64,000 bases of DNA from Eublepharis macularius (lineage: Eukaryota; Chordata; Lepidosauria; Squamata; Eublepharidae): positions 144,159,464 through 144,223,463 of the forward strand of contig NC_072796.1 in NCBI RefSeq assembly GCF_028583425.1, in the 5' to 3' direction. Of the stretch, positions 33,701-45,220 are shown in pieces (positions within the stretch are counted from its first letter, which is position 1; each line of letters starts with the position of its first letter). Position numbers and translations under genes: made by a program. The notes beneath the pieces are model-generated. The model made no database searches. It saw only the letters and a program-made list of their open reading frames with translations, and had not been told where the DNA came from.

Positions 33701-34997
33701 GGGCAGGACTACCCAACACAGCAGGTGAGCACTTGCTCTGCTTTGCAGGCCCGACCACTGGCTGAAAGACCTCAGCTATGGGGGGCACGTCCCAGTGCTT
33801 GGGGTGCAGGCAGGAGGGCGGCCACTGAGGAGAGACTGGGCCCCCGCCGTGCTCTGCAGCTGATGAAGGAAAAAGAAAAGCCGGGCGGGGGAACGGCTCT
33901 GATCTGAGCGGGAGGGCAAAGTGCAGCTTCATCTCTGCTGCCTGTTAAAGTCCGTCCCTGGCCGAGTAGCAGGAGAGTGGAGGGGGGGAAGGCTCCCTCC
34001 CCAAGCACGCCTGGGGAAAGCTCCCCCCAGCCTTTTTCTCCAGGGGGGGAGGGGAAGAGTGAGGTGGGGGCACTAAAACTGGGGAGGGCAGGCCCTGCAT
34101 CTTGCCCCATGGGGGCCTGGACTGCACCCCACAGCAGCCTGGCTGGGATGTGCACCTCTGCGCACCAGGCACGGCCCACAGCCTTTCTGTTCCTGGAACT
34201 CACCCCCACGTGCTGCTGTCCTGACTTGCACGCCCAGCCCTCCCAGCTCAGCCTTTGCACCCAGCACTGGTGCATGGCCAGGGCTCAGAGCAGCAGTCAC
34301 CACTGCAGCAGCAGCGCAGCACAGGTGCAGCGGGTGATGCACAGGCAGAGGCAATGCACAGGGAACAAAAGCGTGTGGATGAGTGCGTGCATGTGTTTGC
34401 CTGGCCCAGCCAAGGCAAGCATGCAAGTGTCTGTGTGCCTGACCCATGGCCTGCTCTGTGCCCGGGTCTGCGTGTGAGCCGTGGAACCAGGTGCATTTTT
34501 GTGTATGTTTATATTGCAGCAGCAGCAGGGCTGGGCCAGTGTGTCATTCCGGGGCGGGGACACGAAGCAGGTTTCAATCCAACCCCATCCCAGCTTGGCG
34601 CAGTTTGAAACAGCAGCCGGAGGAGGCAGGTGGCCCAGACACTCCGCCTGGCCCAGGACGTACAGGTGAGGCTGGGGAGGGCAGGGGGCAGGAGGGGGGA
34701 GGGGGGAGGACTGGCGCGTTCCCCTCTGCTCGGCCCAGGGAGTGATGAGCACCGGCAGAGGCACGCTTGGAATGCAGTCTGGAGCCCAGCGCTGATCCCT
34801 CTAGGCCGAAGGTGGTGGGAGGTGTGCGAGTCTTCCTAGCAGAAGGAAGCCGGGCTACCTTTGGACCAGCTGTCTTGTTGGCCTGTTTGCTAGGGTCCCG
34901 TGCCCCCTTGAACTCACAATGGGGGTGTGGGGGGGTGGGCCCTTCTGAGCAATGCCAGGTGCCCCCCAGGCCCGAGAGCATTGCTCTGCCCATTGCT
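30771..34997. other. Intergenic GC-rich block without a recognised gene
   Basis: (GGGC)n at about 31546-31568, poly-C runs near 32700 and 32825, and (GT)n at about 33165-33186. A long minus-strand open frame at 30809-31918 is compositional and matches nothing I know. A possible isolated exon at 34520-34665 is noted separately as a weak lead. Confidence 0.45.
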
Positions 34998-35240
34998 GGG
35001 CAATGGACTCATAGAACCAGAGGGCTGGAAGGGACCTCCAGGGGCATCTAGTCCACCACCCTGCACAATGCAGGAAATTCACAACTACCTCCCCCCCCCA
35101 CAGTCACCCCCAGTGACCCCCTCCCACCCCCCGCTCCATGCCCAGAAGATGGCAAAACACCGTCAGGATCCCTGGCCAAACTGGCCTGGGGGAAGTTGCC
35201 TCCTGGCCCCCACAGAGGAATTCTCTCTCCTTCCGCCCAG
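34998..35240 (-). mobile_element. CR1 LINE 3' end, antisense
   Basis: Shows 'atagaaccagagggctggaa', 'gggacctccaggggcatcta' and 'tgcaggaaattcacaacta', the reverse complement of the CR1 3' UTR. Further sequence with 'agaagatggcaaaacacc' follows. Related sense copies are at 47460 and 52040. Confidence 0.8.
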
Positions 35241-36229
35241 ATAGTGGAAGGGCTGGCATGGAGCAGCAAAAAAGACAGGCCTGCCCGCCCACGGCCGCCA
35301 CCTCCTCCGTGTGTGACGTTTTGTACCCACCAGTGCTGCACCTTCATTTGCAGCTCCCTCTACAACGCCAACTCTCCCCACCAGTTGCCCGTGGTGCCCA
35401 GAGCGCCCGCTGCTCTGGCTGGCTTCCCTCCCAAGCACTCTCCCGGCCGCCCAATCGCCTGCTGCATCGCCAAGGGCCTTGCTGCCGGCTCTGTGCTTGG
35501 TGCCAGCTCAGCTGGGGTGGGTTGGCCAAGGATGGCCAAGGATTTTGTCTTACAAGCATCTGGCCGGAGAGCTGCCCGCCTTAAGAGCAAGAAAAGCAGT
35601 GCGGGGGGGAGGGGTGTTGCTGGGCCCTGTCGGAGCAGCGATGGAGGGGGCTGGGGCTGCGCCAGCTGCCAAGACTCGGAGCTTCTGGCCGGGGACTTGC
35701 ATCTCCCAAAGGGGACCGTATCGGAACCCTCCGCTGCTGCCCAGGCGAGGCGGTTGTCTCCTGCGCTGGGCCAGTGGCTCCTGAGGCCGTCTCGCTCCCA
35801 TAGCCAGCAGGGGCTCAGGGTCCTCAGGGCCCTTCTGAGCTTTGTTGGCGGGTGCTGTTGTTTCGAAGGGGTAGGAGCCCTGCCGGACCAGACCGGGGAA
35901 GGTGCCTCTCGCCCAGCATCCAGCCTCACGTGGTGGCTGGCCCCTGGGGAGGGCCCCTGTGCTCAGCCAGTGGTGGACCACTCCTCCAGGAATCTGCTTA
36001 CTTCCCCCAAATCCAGCAGTGGTTGTGGCCCTTCACGCCTCCCCTGGCAATGAATGCAGCAGTTTAATTACTGTTGAGCAAAGCAGTATTTGCCTTGGTC
36101 CGTCACAAATCCATTGCCCAGCAACTTCATTTGGTACCGACAACTTCTAGTATTCTACGAGAAGGAGAAAAAGTTCTCTCTGTCCACCTTCTCCCCCTCT
36201 CGTATAATCTTATAAACCTCTATCCTGAC
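35241..36229. other. Intergenic GC-rich block without a recognised gene
   Basis: Open frames in several phases reflect GC content. No splice-consistent exon series or known domain. Confidence 0.4.
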
Positions 36230-37390
36230 CCCCCCCCGCCCCCCGCCCCCTTAGCCCCGGGATCTGCAGCCTCCCCTCCTAGGAAAGGTGCGCCACCCCC
36301 CGAATCCTCTTGGCTGCCCTCTGCTGGACGTTTTCAGGCTCTGCAGTGACCAGAAGGGCACACAGGATTCCCAATAAGGCTGCACCGTAGAGCTGTACAG
36401 GCGCACTATAGTATCAGCTATTTTATTTTCAGTCCCTTTCCTAGTAATCCCCAGCGTGGAGTTTGTTTTTTTAGCTATAACCAAATGTTGAGTTGGTATT
36501 TTCATCGACCTTTCCACAGCAACCACAAGATCTCGTTCAGTCCCAGTCTCGGCCAGTTCAGATATTTTTAAAATTAGGATTTTTCATTCCACTACGCACC
36601 TTACACTTACCCACCCTGAGCGTCTTCTGCCAGGTTGTTGCCCACCCACCCTGTTTCGAGAGATCCTCCCAGAGCTCTTCGCCATCTGTCTTGGTTTTCA
36701 TCATCCGGAATAATTTGGTACCTTCTGCAAGCGTGGCCACTCTCCTGCTCACCCCCAATTCCAGATCATGTCTGAGCAAATTAAATAGTGCCAATCCTGA
36801 TCCTTGTGGGACCCCCCTGCTTATCCCCCCTCCCCCGGTTGTGAGAACTGTCGCATTTATTCCTGCCTGCCATTTAACCAATTTTTAATCTGTATGAAGA
36901 TCCGTCCTCTTATCCCCCGACTGCTAAGCTTACTCAGGTATCATCGGCGAGGCACCTTCTGAACAGCCTTTTGGAAGTCCAAGTATACAACATCTGCCTG
37001 GTCACCCTTATCCACGTTCGTCAAACTGCCCCCAAACTCAAAAAGATCGCTGAGGCCGGCCTTCTCTTTGCAGAAGACAGCCGGTTCTCCCGCAGCAGGC
37101 CTTGTTCCTTGGTGCACGTAATAATTCTATCCGTAATAACAGTTTGTACTAATTCACTTAGAACAAACTAAGTGAACTAGCACTTGGTTTCCTGGTTCCC
37201 CTCTGGACCCATTTTTAAAAATTGGGGTGACATTTGCTATTTGCTAGTCATCCAGCACAGAGGCCCATTCTAGTGACAAGTCATACGTGTTGGTTGATAA
37301 ATCAACAGTAATACCTATCTGAACTCCTTCAGAAGCCTTGGGTGGAGCCGTCTGGACCTGCCGACTTCCTGGCTTTCACTCTGGCTAGTA
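36230..37390 (-). mobile_element. CR1/L3-like LINE fragment, antisense
   Basis: The minus strand has reverse-transcriptase C-terminal remnants (AKKTNSTLGI, IVRLYSSTVQPYWE). The plus-strand text 'agccttttggaagtccaagt' and 'ccatttaaccaatttttaat' belongs to a widespread CR1/L3-type 3' region. Heavily decayed. Confidence 0.5.
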
Positions 37391-37394
37391 ATCC

Positions 37395-38080
37395 TAAAAC
37401 TTCATTTCTCAAAGGGATCTTGGGGTAAGAGTGGACTGTAAACTGAATATGAGCAGTCAGTGTGATGCGGTGGCAAAAAAGGCTAATTCAATCCTGGGTT
37501 GTATCAAAGGGGCCATAGCATTGAAATCGCAGGAGGTCATAGCCCCTCTCTATACTGCCTTGGTCAGGCCACACCTGGAGTATTGTGTGCAGTTCTGGAG
37601 GCCTTACTTCAAAAAGGATGTGGACAAAATCGAGAGGGTGCAGAGGAGAGCGACGAGGATGATCAGGGGTCTGGAGACTGAGCCCTACGAGGAAAGGCTG
37701 AGGGCCTTGGGAATGTTTAGTTTGGAGAAGAGGAGGTTGAGCGGGGACATGATTGCACTCTTTAAATATTTGAAAGGCTGTCATTTGGAGGAGGGCAAAG
37801 AGCTGTTCCAGTTGGCAGCAGAGGGTAGGACGCGAAGCAATGGGCTAAAACTACATGCACAAAGGTACCGGCTGGATATTAGGAAAAACTTTTTCACGGT
37901 CAGAGTTGTTCAAAAGTGGAATCAGCTGCCAAGGGAGGTGGTGAGCTGCCCTTCGCTGGCAGTTTTCAAGAAGAGGCTGGATGAATATTTGTCAGAGATG
38001 CTTTAGGCTGATCCTGCACTGGGCAGGGGGTTGGACTAGATGGTCTGTATGGCCCCTTCCAACTCTATGATTCTATGATC
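37395..38080 (+). mobile_element. CR1 LINE 3' end with C-terminal ORF2 fragment
   Basis: An open frame of about 190 codons ending TAG 38004-38006. It carries the CR1 ORF2 C-terminus: LVRPHLEYCVQFW, KIERVQRRATRMI, NQLPREVV and FKKRLDEYL. The 3' UTR has 'ggttggactagatggtctg' and the terminal ATTCTATGATC repeat at about 38070-38080. The preserved frame suggests a fairly young 5'-truncated copy. It is not a host gene. Confidence 0.88.
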
Positions 38081-38879
38081 ACTTCCGTCTGACCCCATTT
38101 TTCAGACAGACTTCCCTCAAACAGCGGCTGTGGCGTAGGTGCATTCCCCACGTTTTCGAAAGTTAAAACAGACACGAAGAATTAGTTTGGTTCTCTGCTA
38201 TCTTCCGATCTTTCTATGGTAAAACCTGATTTTCCTTGGTTATCTAACGGCCCAACCACTTCCCTAGCCAGTTTTCTGCTCCTGATATATTTGAAGAAGG
38301 ATTATTGTTTGTCTTAATTTGTTTTACTATCTGCTTCTTAAATACTCTTTTTGCTTGTTCTTTGCTGACTCTCCAGTCCACACACACCTCTGTGTGTGTG
38401 TGTGTGTGTGTGCGCACGCGTGTGCATGCGTGCACGCATGTCTTTGTAAATGATGTCGAGGCCTCTGTGGACGGCCCTTCAAGGCAGCATGACATTTCTT
38501 TGCTTGTGATGTGCATGTGTCCTTCAGAGGCAACTCCTGTGCAGGCTGTCTTGGGACAAGATGGAAACGTGGGTGGAGCTCTACAGTGGGCGAAGGTGGC
38601 AGCGGCTCAGGGTGGGCAGGGGGGCACTGGCCTGGTCACACAGTTGGTCAAACTCCAGTTTCTCAAGGGTGAGGAATTGCAGCATGTCAGGGCCTCCTAT
38701 ACGGTGCCCCACTTTATTTGGGGGGGGGCAGGTGTATTGCAACCCACTTCTTTTGCTGGGCTACATTCCCTCCCACCCCCCACCCACCCCAAGGAACTGG
38801 TCTCAAGTGAGAGGGATTCCTGCCCCCAATTCAAGCTTCTGGTTGGACTTCTGGCTGGGCCCCTCCACCGTTCCCACCT
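38081..38879. other. Intergenic, nothing recognised apart from (GT)n
   Basis: Holds (GT)n at about 38390-38415 and otherwise unremarkable sequence. Confidence 0.4.
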
Positions 38880-39110
38880 GCAGGGCCAGACTGGGGCTTC
38901 AGCAGGATTGCAGTGGCGCCTTAGAGACCAACCGGATTTCCCGGGTGTGAGCTTTCGAGGGAGTTAGAGCAGAGCAGACATGGCGCCTGAAGGAGGGAGC
39001 TCCGGCTCCCAAAAGCTCATCCTGTGGAAATCTGGCTGGTCTCTAAGGCGCCGCCGGACTCCAGTCCTGCTGTTCTATTGCAGACCAACACGGCTGCCCA
39101 CCTAACTGCC
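38880..39110 (+). repeat. Penelope-tail-like dispersed repeats, two tandem fragments
   Basis: Two successive segments with 'gcgccttagagaccaaccgg' and 'ctctaaggcgccgccggact', followed by 'ttctattgcagaccaacacg'. They match the tail motif of the 51160-51720 element. Confidence 0.5.
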
Positions 39111-39415
39111 CAGACTCGTGCTTGTGTGTCACGTCTCTTCTGGCTGCAAGGGGCACGTCAAGAGCCATTTGCAGTGGCTCTAGAAGCCGAGATGGTCCCG
39201 GGGAGGAGGGATGCTAAGGGGGGGGAGGGCCTTAGAGAAAGGAATTTAGTGAGTCAGTCAGCCTGCAGAATGAGCACCCACACCTTGGCTCTGGTAGCGA
39301 CGCCAGCATGGTGTGCAGCCAGAGGAATGGCGCACATGGGATTGCAGCTCAAGCGCAGGCATGCAGGACACGCCATGCAAGGGGGGAGGGTCCCAAGGGC
39401 AGCCCTGTGGTTTGT

Positions 39416-39640
39416 GGAGAGGGGCCGTGGCTCAGGGGCAGAGCATCTGCGCAGCAGGCAAAAGGTCCTGGTTCAAGGCCCAGCAGCCCCAGACAGAAAT
39501 ATTCAGTCACGGGTGATGGCAAAGGCCTCGGCCTGAAGCCTGGAGAGCTGTGGCCAGCCTGAGTGGACAGGACTGCCTCTGAAGGACCAGCGGCCTGATT
39601 CAGCCTCAGGCAGCTCCCTGTGTCCCTGGGGCCTCCTCTC
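39416..39640 (+). mobile_element. tRNA-derived SINE (second family)
   Basis: Head 'ggggccgtggctcaggggca' and 'gagcatctgcgcagcagg', B box 'ggttcaaggcc'. The body has 'agcctggagagctgtggcca' and 'gattcagcctcaggcagctc'. It differs from the family at 23838. Confidence 0.75.
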
Positions 39641-40782
39641 TTGCCGGAGAAGGCTGTAGAGGGACGCCTCGGGGCGGAAGGCACCATCAGTCACTTGTGG
39701 TGGTGCATCTCAGGAGAAGCAGCCCTTGCACCCTGCTTTGATCAGGAGAGAGAGACGGGCACAGAAGTAGTTTAAATAAAGAGAACAAGGGAATGCATCC
39801 CTTCAGGTTCCGCATAACAAGCCTCCTTTGCCCTCCCCCCGGCCCGGTGTATTCTGCCCCTGGGCTGCCTTTCTGGGTCCCTCTGGCCTGGTCGGGGGCT
39901 CCCTCTGATTCCTCCGGTGCGTATCAAGCCGTGGACTGGAAGAGAGCCAGGGCCATGATCCCAGGGGCAAAGCCTCCGGGAGCCGTAAGGCCTTTCCGTG
40001 AGCCTTTCTTCCTCTGCCCGGGGCTCAAGAGCTCGCGTGGGCTGCCCTGCTGCTGTTCAAGCTGTGGCTGCCTTCAGGGCCCCGGCTGTATCTGCCGCCT
40101 TCTCACTGGGGGGGAGGGGGGTCCCCAGCCTCCTCACCCCAGGCCAGCCAGGCTTCCCTCTGCCCTTCCGTGCTCCAAACATTGCTTCATTAGCAGCCAT
40201 TTTCTCGCTAATTGCCAAACCACATAATTGCTTCTCGCCACAGTATCATTTCCTCTTATGTGTGTGCGCCTGTGCTGGTGCACCAGTAACCTGGAGAGTT
40301 TCAATGCCGCCTCGTCCGTGAGCCTGGACTTGCTGCAATGCTCCTCCAGTGCCACAGGGAATAGTTGTGAAATAACTCGATTGCCTTCCTAACTTTGCCT
40401 GGAAACTCCACCCCCCAGGTTTGGCGTGGCCTTCCTTCTCTACAGTTGCCAGAGCCAACTAGAGCCAGCCCAGCCCAGGGCCGCACGGCCTGAGCCATGT
40501 GAAGAAATGCCTTGGCACACCTGGGCGGGGGGGGGGTGGCAGGGGTGGTGGGGGGCTTGGGGGCAGCTTGTCCTGTGTCCCAGATGCGGGTGCCGTGGTA
40601 GCCCCTCCTCGTGGAGCGGAGGAAGCACAGAAGAGGTCTCGGCTTGCCGGGAAGGCAGCTGCTGAGCTGAGAGGAGGTGCCCAGGAGTCTGCCACTAGGA
40701 TCCAGTCCAGGTGCTGAGCACCTGAAGGCAGGAGGTGGGCTGCCGAAATAAAATTGAAACTGGGAAATGGCATCCGGACTAG
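39641..40782. other. Intergenic, nothing certain
   Basis: An AT-rich patch at about 40175-40260 has two TAAT-type homeobox-like cores ('cattagc', 'gctaattgcc') and could be regulatory. No gene recognised. Confidence 0.35.
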
Positions 40783-41015
40783 TGTGGCATGGCGCTTAGA
40801 CAGTTGGACTAGGATCAGGAAGAACTAGGTTCGAATCCCCGCCCCCCCCCCCCCGCAACGGAAGCTCCCTGGGTGACCACGGGCCACCCCACTCAGCCTA
40901 CCCTACCCTACAGGATTGTTGCTGTGAGGATAAAATGAAGGGGGGAGAACAATGTTGTAAGCCATCTGGTTCCCCCTTGGGAAGAAAAGTGAGGTATAAA
41001 TTTCTAAATAAGCGT
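40783..41015 (+). mobile_element. tRNA-derived SINE
   Basis: A box-like 'gtggcatggcgcttagacag', B box 'ggttcgaatcc', a poly-C interruption, and tail 'gaggataaaatgaa' then 'gggaagaaaagtgaggtata'. Same family as 23838. The sequence after it (to about 41150) is shared with about 43620-44015, so both are parts of an older dispersed repeat. Confidence 0.75.
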
Positions 41016-41164
41016 AAGGTGCCCACGTTTTACTGCTTGTACTGCATAGCATGGGATAAAATTTGGAATGGGGGCAGGGGGGTTGTATTTCACCCAAGGC
41101 AGCAAAAGACATCTCCCCTTGCATCAAACATAGAGTTCAAACCATCACGGAGGATATTTAGAGC

Positions 41165-41590
41165 GTGATCCCAAGCAGGCCTGCTCAGAAGCAGGTCCCA
41201 TTTTATTCAATGGGGCTTACTCCCCAAGAGTGTTTTTAGGACTGCAGTCAAGGAGAAGCCACAGCCATTCAGCAGCACCCTAAAGATTAACCAAGTTTGT
41301 TCCAGCCGAGGCATTTGTGAGTCAGAGCTCCCTTCATCAGAAGCGCACATGGTGCGTCTGTCGGGCAGAAGCTGCAGATACAGAAAGGGGGTGGGAAGGA
41401 GGGATGTTGCAACGAGAGGCCGGTGGAGGAGAATCCCCAGGCAAGAGTCATCGCGCCACGTCCAACCTCGGAGGAGCAGCAAAGCAGGCTTAGCGTTAAA
41501 TATTTCTAGTCCAGGGAGAGTCCGGAGGTCAAGATCTAAAGGGAAAAGAGGGGGCAGAACCAAATAACATCTGTAAGGTGTGAGATGCCC
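41165..41590 (-). repeat. Penelope-tail-like repeat, antisense
   Basis: Has 'gtgagtcagagctcccttca' and 'tcagaagcgcacatggtg' preceded by 'cagcaccctaaagattaacc'. This is the reverse of the 'lysine-like tail' arrangement in other copies; decayed. An older segment at 41165-41230 ('aagcaggtcccattttattc') may be a separate repeat. Confidence 0.4.
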
Positions 41591-42029
41591 CAGGTGGGTA
41601 AGAAAGGACAAGTCCCTCTTAAGACCGGGGAAGAGGTTGCTTCCACAGGGGCCCGATTCTCTGTAGTTCTCTACTGCCGTCACGGCAAATGTGGAGGCAT
41701 TTGCAATGGTGACAGAGCACCCACACAGCATTTTCCCTGGTTTTTTCTTGCCTCAGCCCCCAAGGCTGCACACCACAGACGGCTTTCCCAAGAAGTGGCC
41801 GTTACTAGAGGGCAATAACATTCTGACCGTCTCCTGCCATGGTCAACTAGCTCCTCTGTTTCCCCTGCTTTTGGACTATTACAAAATATGTCTCTACCCC
41901 TTTTTGTAGCAGCCATATAAAGAGTGCAACTTTTCTCTTATATTGCTGCAAAAAAAAAAAACCTGGAGACTTGCATATTGCAGAAAAAATAAAAGCTGGG
42001 AATTCAGAGGAGCTAGTCAGTTATAAAGT

Positions 42030-42290
42030 CCTGGCCTGGATAGCTCAGGTGAGCCTGACCTCATCAGATCTTAAAAGCTAACCAGGGTCGGCCTTGGTTA
42101 GTAATTGGATGGGAGACCTCCAACAAAGACCAGGGCTGCAGAGGCAGGGGACGGCAAACTACCTCTGTTACAGCCCGGAAAACCCACAACAACCATACCT
42201 CTGTTAGTCTCTTGACATGAAACCCCCACCAGGGGTCGCCATAAGACAGCTATGACTTTAGGGCACTCTCCGCCACCTGTTGATTCCAGC
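42030..42290 (+). mobile_element. 5S rRNA-derived SINE
   Basis: The 5' part follows 5S rRNA: 'cctcatcagatcttaaaagc', 'agggtcggccttggttagta' and 'ttggatgggagacc', the internal promoter region. It diverges and then has a non-5S tail ending 'gggcactctccgccacc'. It is not a functional 5S gene because the 3' part is replaced. Confidence 0.8.
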
Positions 42291-42439
42291 AACAGAAGAT
42301 CAGAATATCATTGTGCTACAGCAATTGCCAGTTATTTTTAAAAGCCCTTCAGTGGTGTAGGGGGAATGGGGGAGGGGCTGCAGCAAGGCAACTGACACCT
42401 ATGTGGGTGAGACCGTGAGAAAAGGCGCCCCGTCCCCGG

Positions 42440-42815
42440 TTGCCAGGTCATCTCCCGTCAGGAGGGTGGAGTGCCTGGCACTTGCCCTGTGCTGAGCACG
42501 AGGCCTTCTTTTTGCACACGTGTGCCCTGGAGCTGGTGTAATGATGTCACCACGTCAGCCGTGCAAGCGCTCCCACACTCCATGTGGGGTTGATTTGGCC
42601 CGTTTGGGGCCCAAATCAGCCCCAAACGAAGTGCAGAAACACTCCCATGGGTGGCGCGACGGTGTCACTTCCGGAAGTGACATCGCTGCGCCGGCTGCCT
42701 GCCAGTGGAGGGCAACCTTTGGGTGCTTACCCGCTCCCGCTGGTCGCTGCACGATCAGCAGATGAGGGGGCAAGTCCCCAGGAGTTTGCCCACCACTGGC
42801 GGGCACCTGGGAACC
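42440..42815. mobile_element. MITE, family B, with ETS palindrome
   Basis: Starts 'gttgccaggtc' and ends 'acctgggaaccct'. Inside, TGTCACTTCCGGAAGTGACA at 42663-42682 is a perfect 20-bp palindrome containing two abutting ETS motifs (CCGGAAGT). Related to 17962-18345 and 49725-49918. Confidence 0.5.
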
Positions 42816-42884
42816 CTACTTCCCACCCACATGGCTTGCAAAGCACTTTGAGTGCCATCTTCTTGAAAAGATCAGATCTAATCC

Positions 42885-43490
42885 GGTTTGGCAAAGGTTG
42901 TATTGCAGCAAGTAGATGCCGAGGGGCTGACGTCTTGTGAATGCTCCAGAAAAACCTGCTCCAGTTTAGGTGTCAAACTAGAGCAAAATCTCTGTGTGGA
43001 AGCAACCGTGCTTGACAACTTTGATGACTGTACATTCAGCATAGCCCTTTACATTCACTTGTTGAAGTTTTTCTATAGGAGAATAGTGACTTTTAAGTTC
43101 AGCCACCGAACATTCTGGAATATGAAAAATTTCACCCCCCCGATTTCTGACGACTGCAATTTTTAATACCAGGATTGTGGCCATTTATTCTTTTGCAGAG
43201 AGACTGCAATGTAGGAAGGGGAAGGACTTGACTGGCCCAGAGTTGCGCATATTCCTTGGCGTACGAGCGAGTGGCTGAGCCTCAGACGGGGTCGTGTTGG
43301 TGGAGTTTGTCAAATGGCAAAGTTGGCATCTAGGTTTGTTGCAGGGTCCATCTCTCTGTTGTTGTAGGGTGAGGAGTCGTTTTAGATCAGGAGGGCTGCC
43401 TGTAAGGTAGCCAGGCCACAGCCGGCAACCCTGAGGAGCCATTTGGGCACGGGAACTGGAATGCTGGGCCGGATGTGACATCATGGGTCA
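42885..43490 (-). mobile_element. Penelope-like element fragment, antisense
   Basis: The minus strand encodes PGYLTGSPPDLKRLL, then CNKPRCQLCHLTNSTNTT. After a gap comes a frame parallel to INGHK...GEHFS...VADLK of the copy at 51160-51720. These are the end of the reverse transcriptase and the GIY-YIG endonuclease region of Penelope-like retroelements. It is broken by stops and an internal deletion. Confidence 0.6.
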
Positions 43491-43529
43491 CTCTAGGATT
43501 CACCAAAGCTCTATGGAAAAACTCCCCTC

Positions 43530-43655
43530 ACAGAGTTGCTGCTGGAAGTATCCTAATGAAGGAGAGAAGGACGTTGCAGGCCACTTTGGGTCCCCATTGG
43601 GAAGAAAAGCGGCACATAAATATTTACATAAATTTAAGGTGCTGGTGTTTTGTTG
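43530..43655 (+). mobile_element. SINE 3' fragment
   Basis: Tail of the 23838-type SINE ('cactttgggtccccattggg', 'aagaaaagcggcacataaat'). Confidence 0.5.
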
Positions 43656-43666
43656 CTGTTACTGCA

Positions 43667-43882
43667 CAGTGGCGGAGAGTGCCCTCAAGTCATAGCTGAC
43701 TGATGGCGACCCCTGGTGGGGTTTTCAAGGCAAGAGACCTTCAGAGGTGGTGTGCCATTGCCTGCCTCTGCAGGCCTGGTCTTCGTTGGAGGTCTCCCAT
43801 CCAATCACTAACCACGGCCGACCCTGCTTAGCTTCTGAGATCTGATGAGATCAGGCTCACCTGGGCTATCCAGGTCAGCGCA
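43667..43882 (-). mobile_element. 5S rRNA-derived SINE, antisense, with target-site duplication
   Basis: Reverse complement of the 42030 family ('ggtctcccatccaatcacta', 'gaccctgcttagcttctgag'). It is flanked by an 11-bp direct repeat CTGTTACTGCA at 43656-43666 and 43883-43893. It sits inside an older repeat also present at about 41010-41150, where it is absent. Confidence 0.85.
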
Positions 43883-43893
43883 CTGTTACTGCA

Positions 43894-44724
43894 TAGCCTG
43901 GGATAAAATATGGAGTGGGGCAGGTGGTGTTAATTTTGCCCAGGGCAACAAAAAACTTTGGGAAGAATAAATCTCCCCTTGCATCAAACAGAGTTCAAAC
44001 CATTATAGAGGCTGCTTAAACCATGGTAAACCATAGAGATGCTATGACTTCACTTCTGGTTTTAACTAGAAGTGTCATCAGCTGACCGGCACAATGCTGG
44101 CACGCTGGGAGGTCTCCTGCTCTTGGGGGGGGGGTGATCTGGCCATCCTCGCTGCCACGCCACGGCCTGTGAGAGAAAGACCCAGGCAGGCTGCAGGTTG
44201 TGGATTCTGTGCTGGGCTACGTTCAGCGGGGGGCTGCAGGTGACCGATTGCACGTGGGGCTCCGTGGGCATGTCCTTTAGGCCTGTCTCGGAGCAGGCGG
44301 CTGCGGGATACTCACTTGGCTTTGCTGATTGGCTTCCCTGGGCGGCCATTGTAATCCCCCCAGGATGCCTGTTGTAAAGCCTTCAGGTGAGAGTCCTGCC
44401 AGAGAGGCCGGGACAAAGGCCCTTGTCTCGGAGTGCCCGACTGCAGGCAGCAGACTGTTTGGTCAGGTGTGCTTTGGGTGATTTGCGAAGCATGCAGGTG
44501 TGTATGGCCCTCGGTGCATTTCTGGTATACCGAGGTGCTTTTGTGTACATCATATATTTGTATGATGATGTTCAGTAAATATGTTTGTTTATTTATTAAA
44601 ATATTTATATGCCACCTTTCTTTGAGGCTCAAGAGACAACATAATTACGACATTACAATTTAAAAACCAATAGCATAAAACTCCAGATACTCCCTATTGT
44701 GTGAGAGGAAGATTTGTGTCCTGT
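43894..44724. other. Older repeat remnant then unrecognised sequence
   Basis: 43894 to about 44015 continues the repeat shared with 41010-41150. The rest shows no gene. A short AT-rich L2-like tail is possible at about 44585-44640. Confidence 0.35.
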
Positions 44725-44890
44725 TGCACATTCAAGACCAACCAGATTTCCAGGCTATGGGACTCCAAATCCCTTTGTCAGCTACTGCGAAGGGAGCCTG
44801 ACTCTCGAAAGCTCTTGTGGGTCTTGGAGATGCAGCTGGACTCGAATCTTGCCCTTCCGCTGCAGGCCGACACGGCTACACACCTGCAAC
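44725..44890 (+). repeat. Penelope-tail-like dispersed repeat
   Basis: Motifs 'gcctgactctcgaaagctct' and 'ggactcgaatcttgcccttc', then 'gcaggccgacacggctacac'. Confidence 0.5.
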
Positions 44891-45099
44891 TCTCTCCCTG
44901 GAGTCTGCTTGCGGGTGGGGTGAACGTTGTTCAGAGTCATGACGGACGCTGCCAAGAGGCTCCTTTCCATGGGTCCAGATGATGAAAATGTTCTTGATGA
45001 ATCTCAAGTACCGGGGCGGCGTCAATGGCTGGGAGCTGAGCAAATGTTGCTTTAAATCGGCCGTGGAAATCTTTGCCTTGTGGGCGCTCCTGGCTGTAC

Positions 45100-45220
45100 C
45101 GTTCATAGAATCCTAGGGTTGGAAGGGACCTCCAGAGTCATCTAGTCCAACTCCTGCACAATAAAGGAAATTCACAACTATCGCCAACTATTTCACAACT
45201 CCCAACTATTCTTCGGAAGG
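45100..45220 (-). mobile_element. CR1 LINE 3' end, antisense
   Basis: 'catagaatcctagggttgga' and 'agggacctccagagtcatct' followed by 'ggaaattcacaacta': a CR1 3' UTR in reverse. Confidence 0.85.

Noticed and set aside
37431..38006. Host protein gene of 191 residues
   Set aside because: It is the C-terminus of CR1 ORF2 with the CR1 3' UTR directly after it.
23838..39480. tRNA genes at SINE heads
   Set aside because: A and B boxes are present but the cloverleaf is not complete and SINE bodies follow directly.
42030..43882. 5S rRNA genes
   Set aside because: Only the 5' and central parts resemble 5S; the 3' part is replaced by a SINE tail, and one copy has target duplications.
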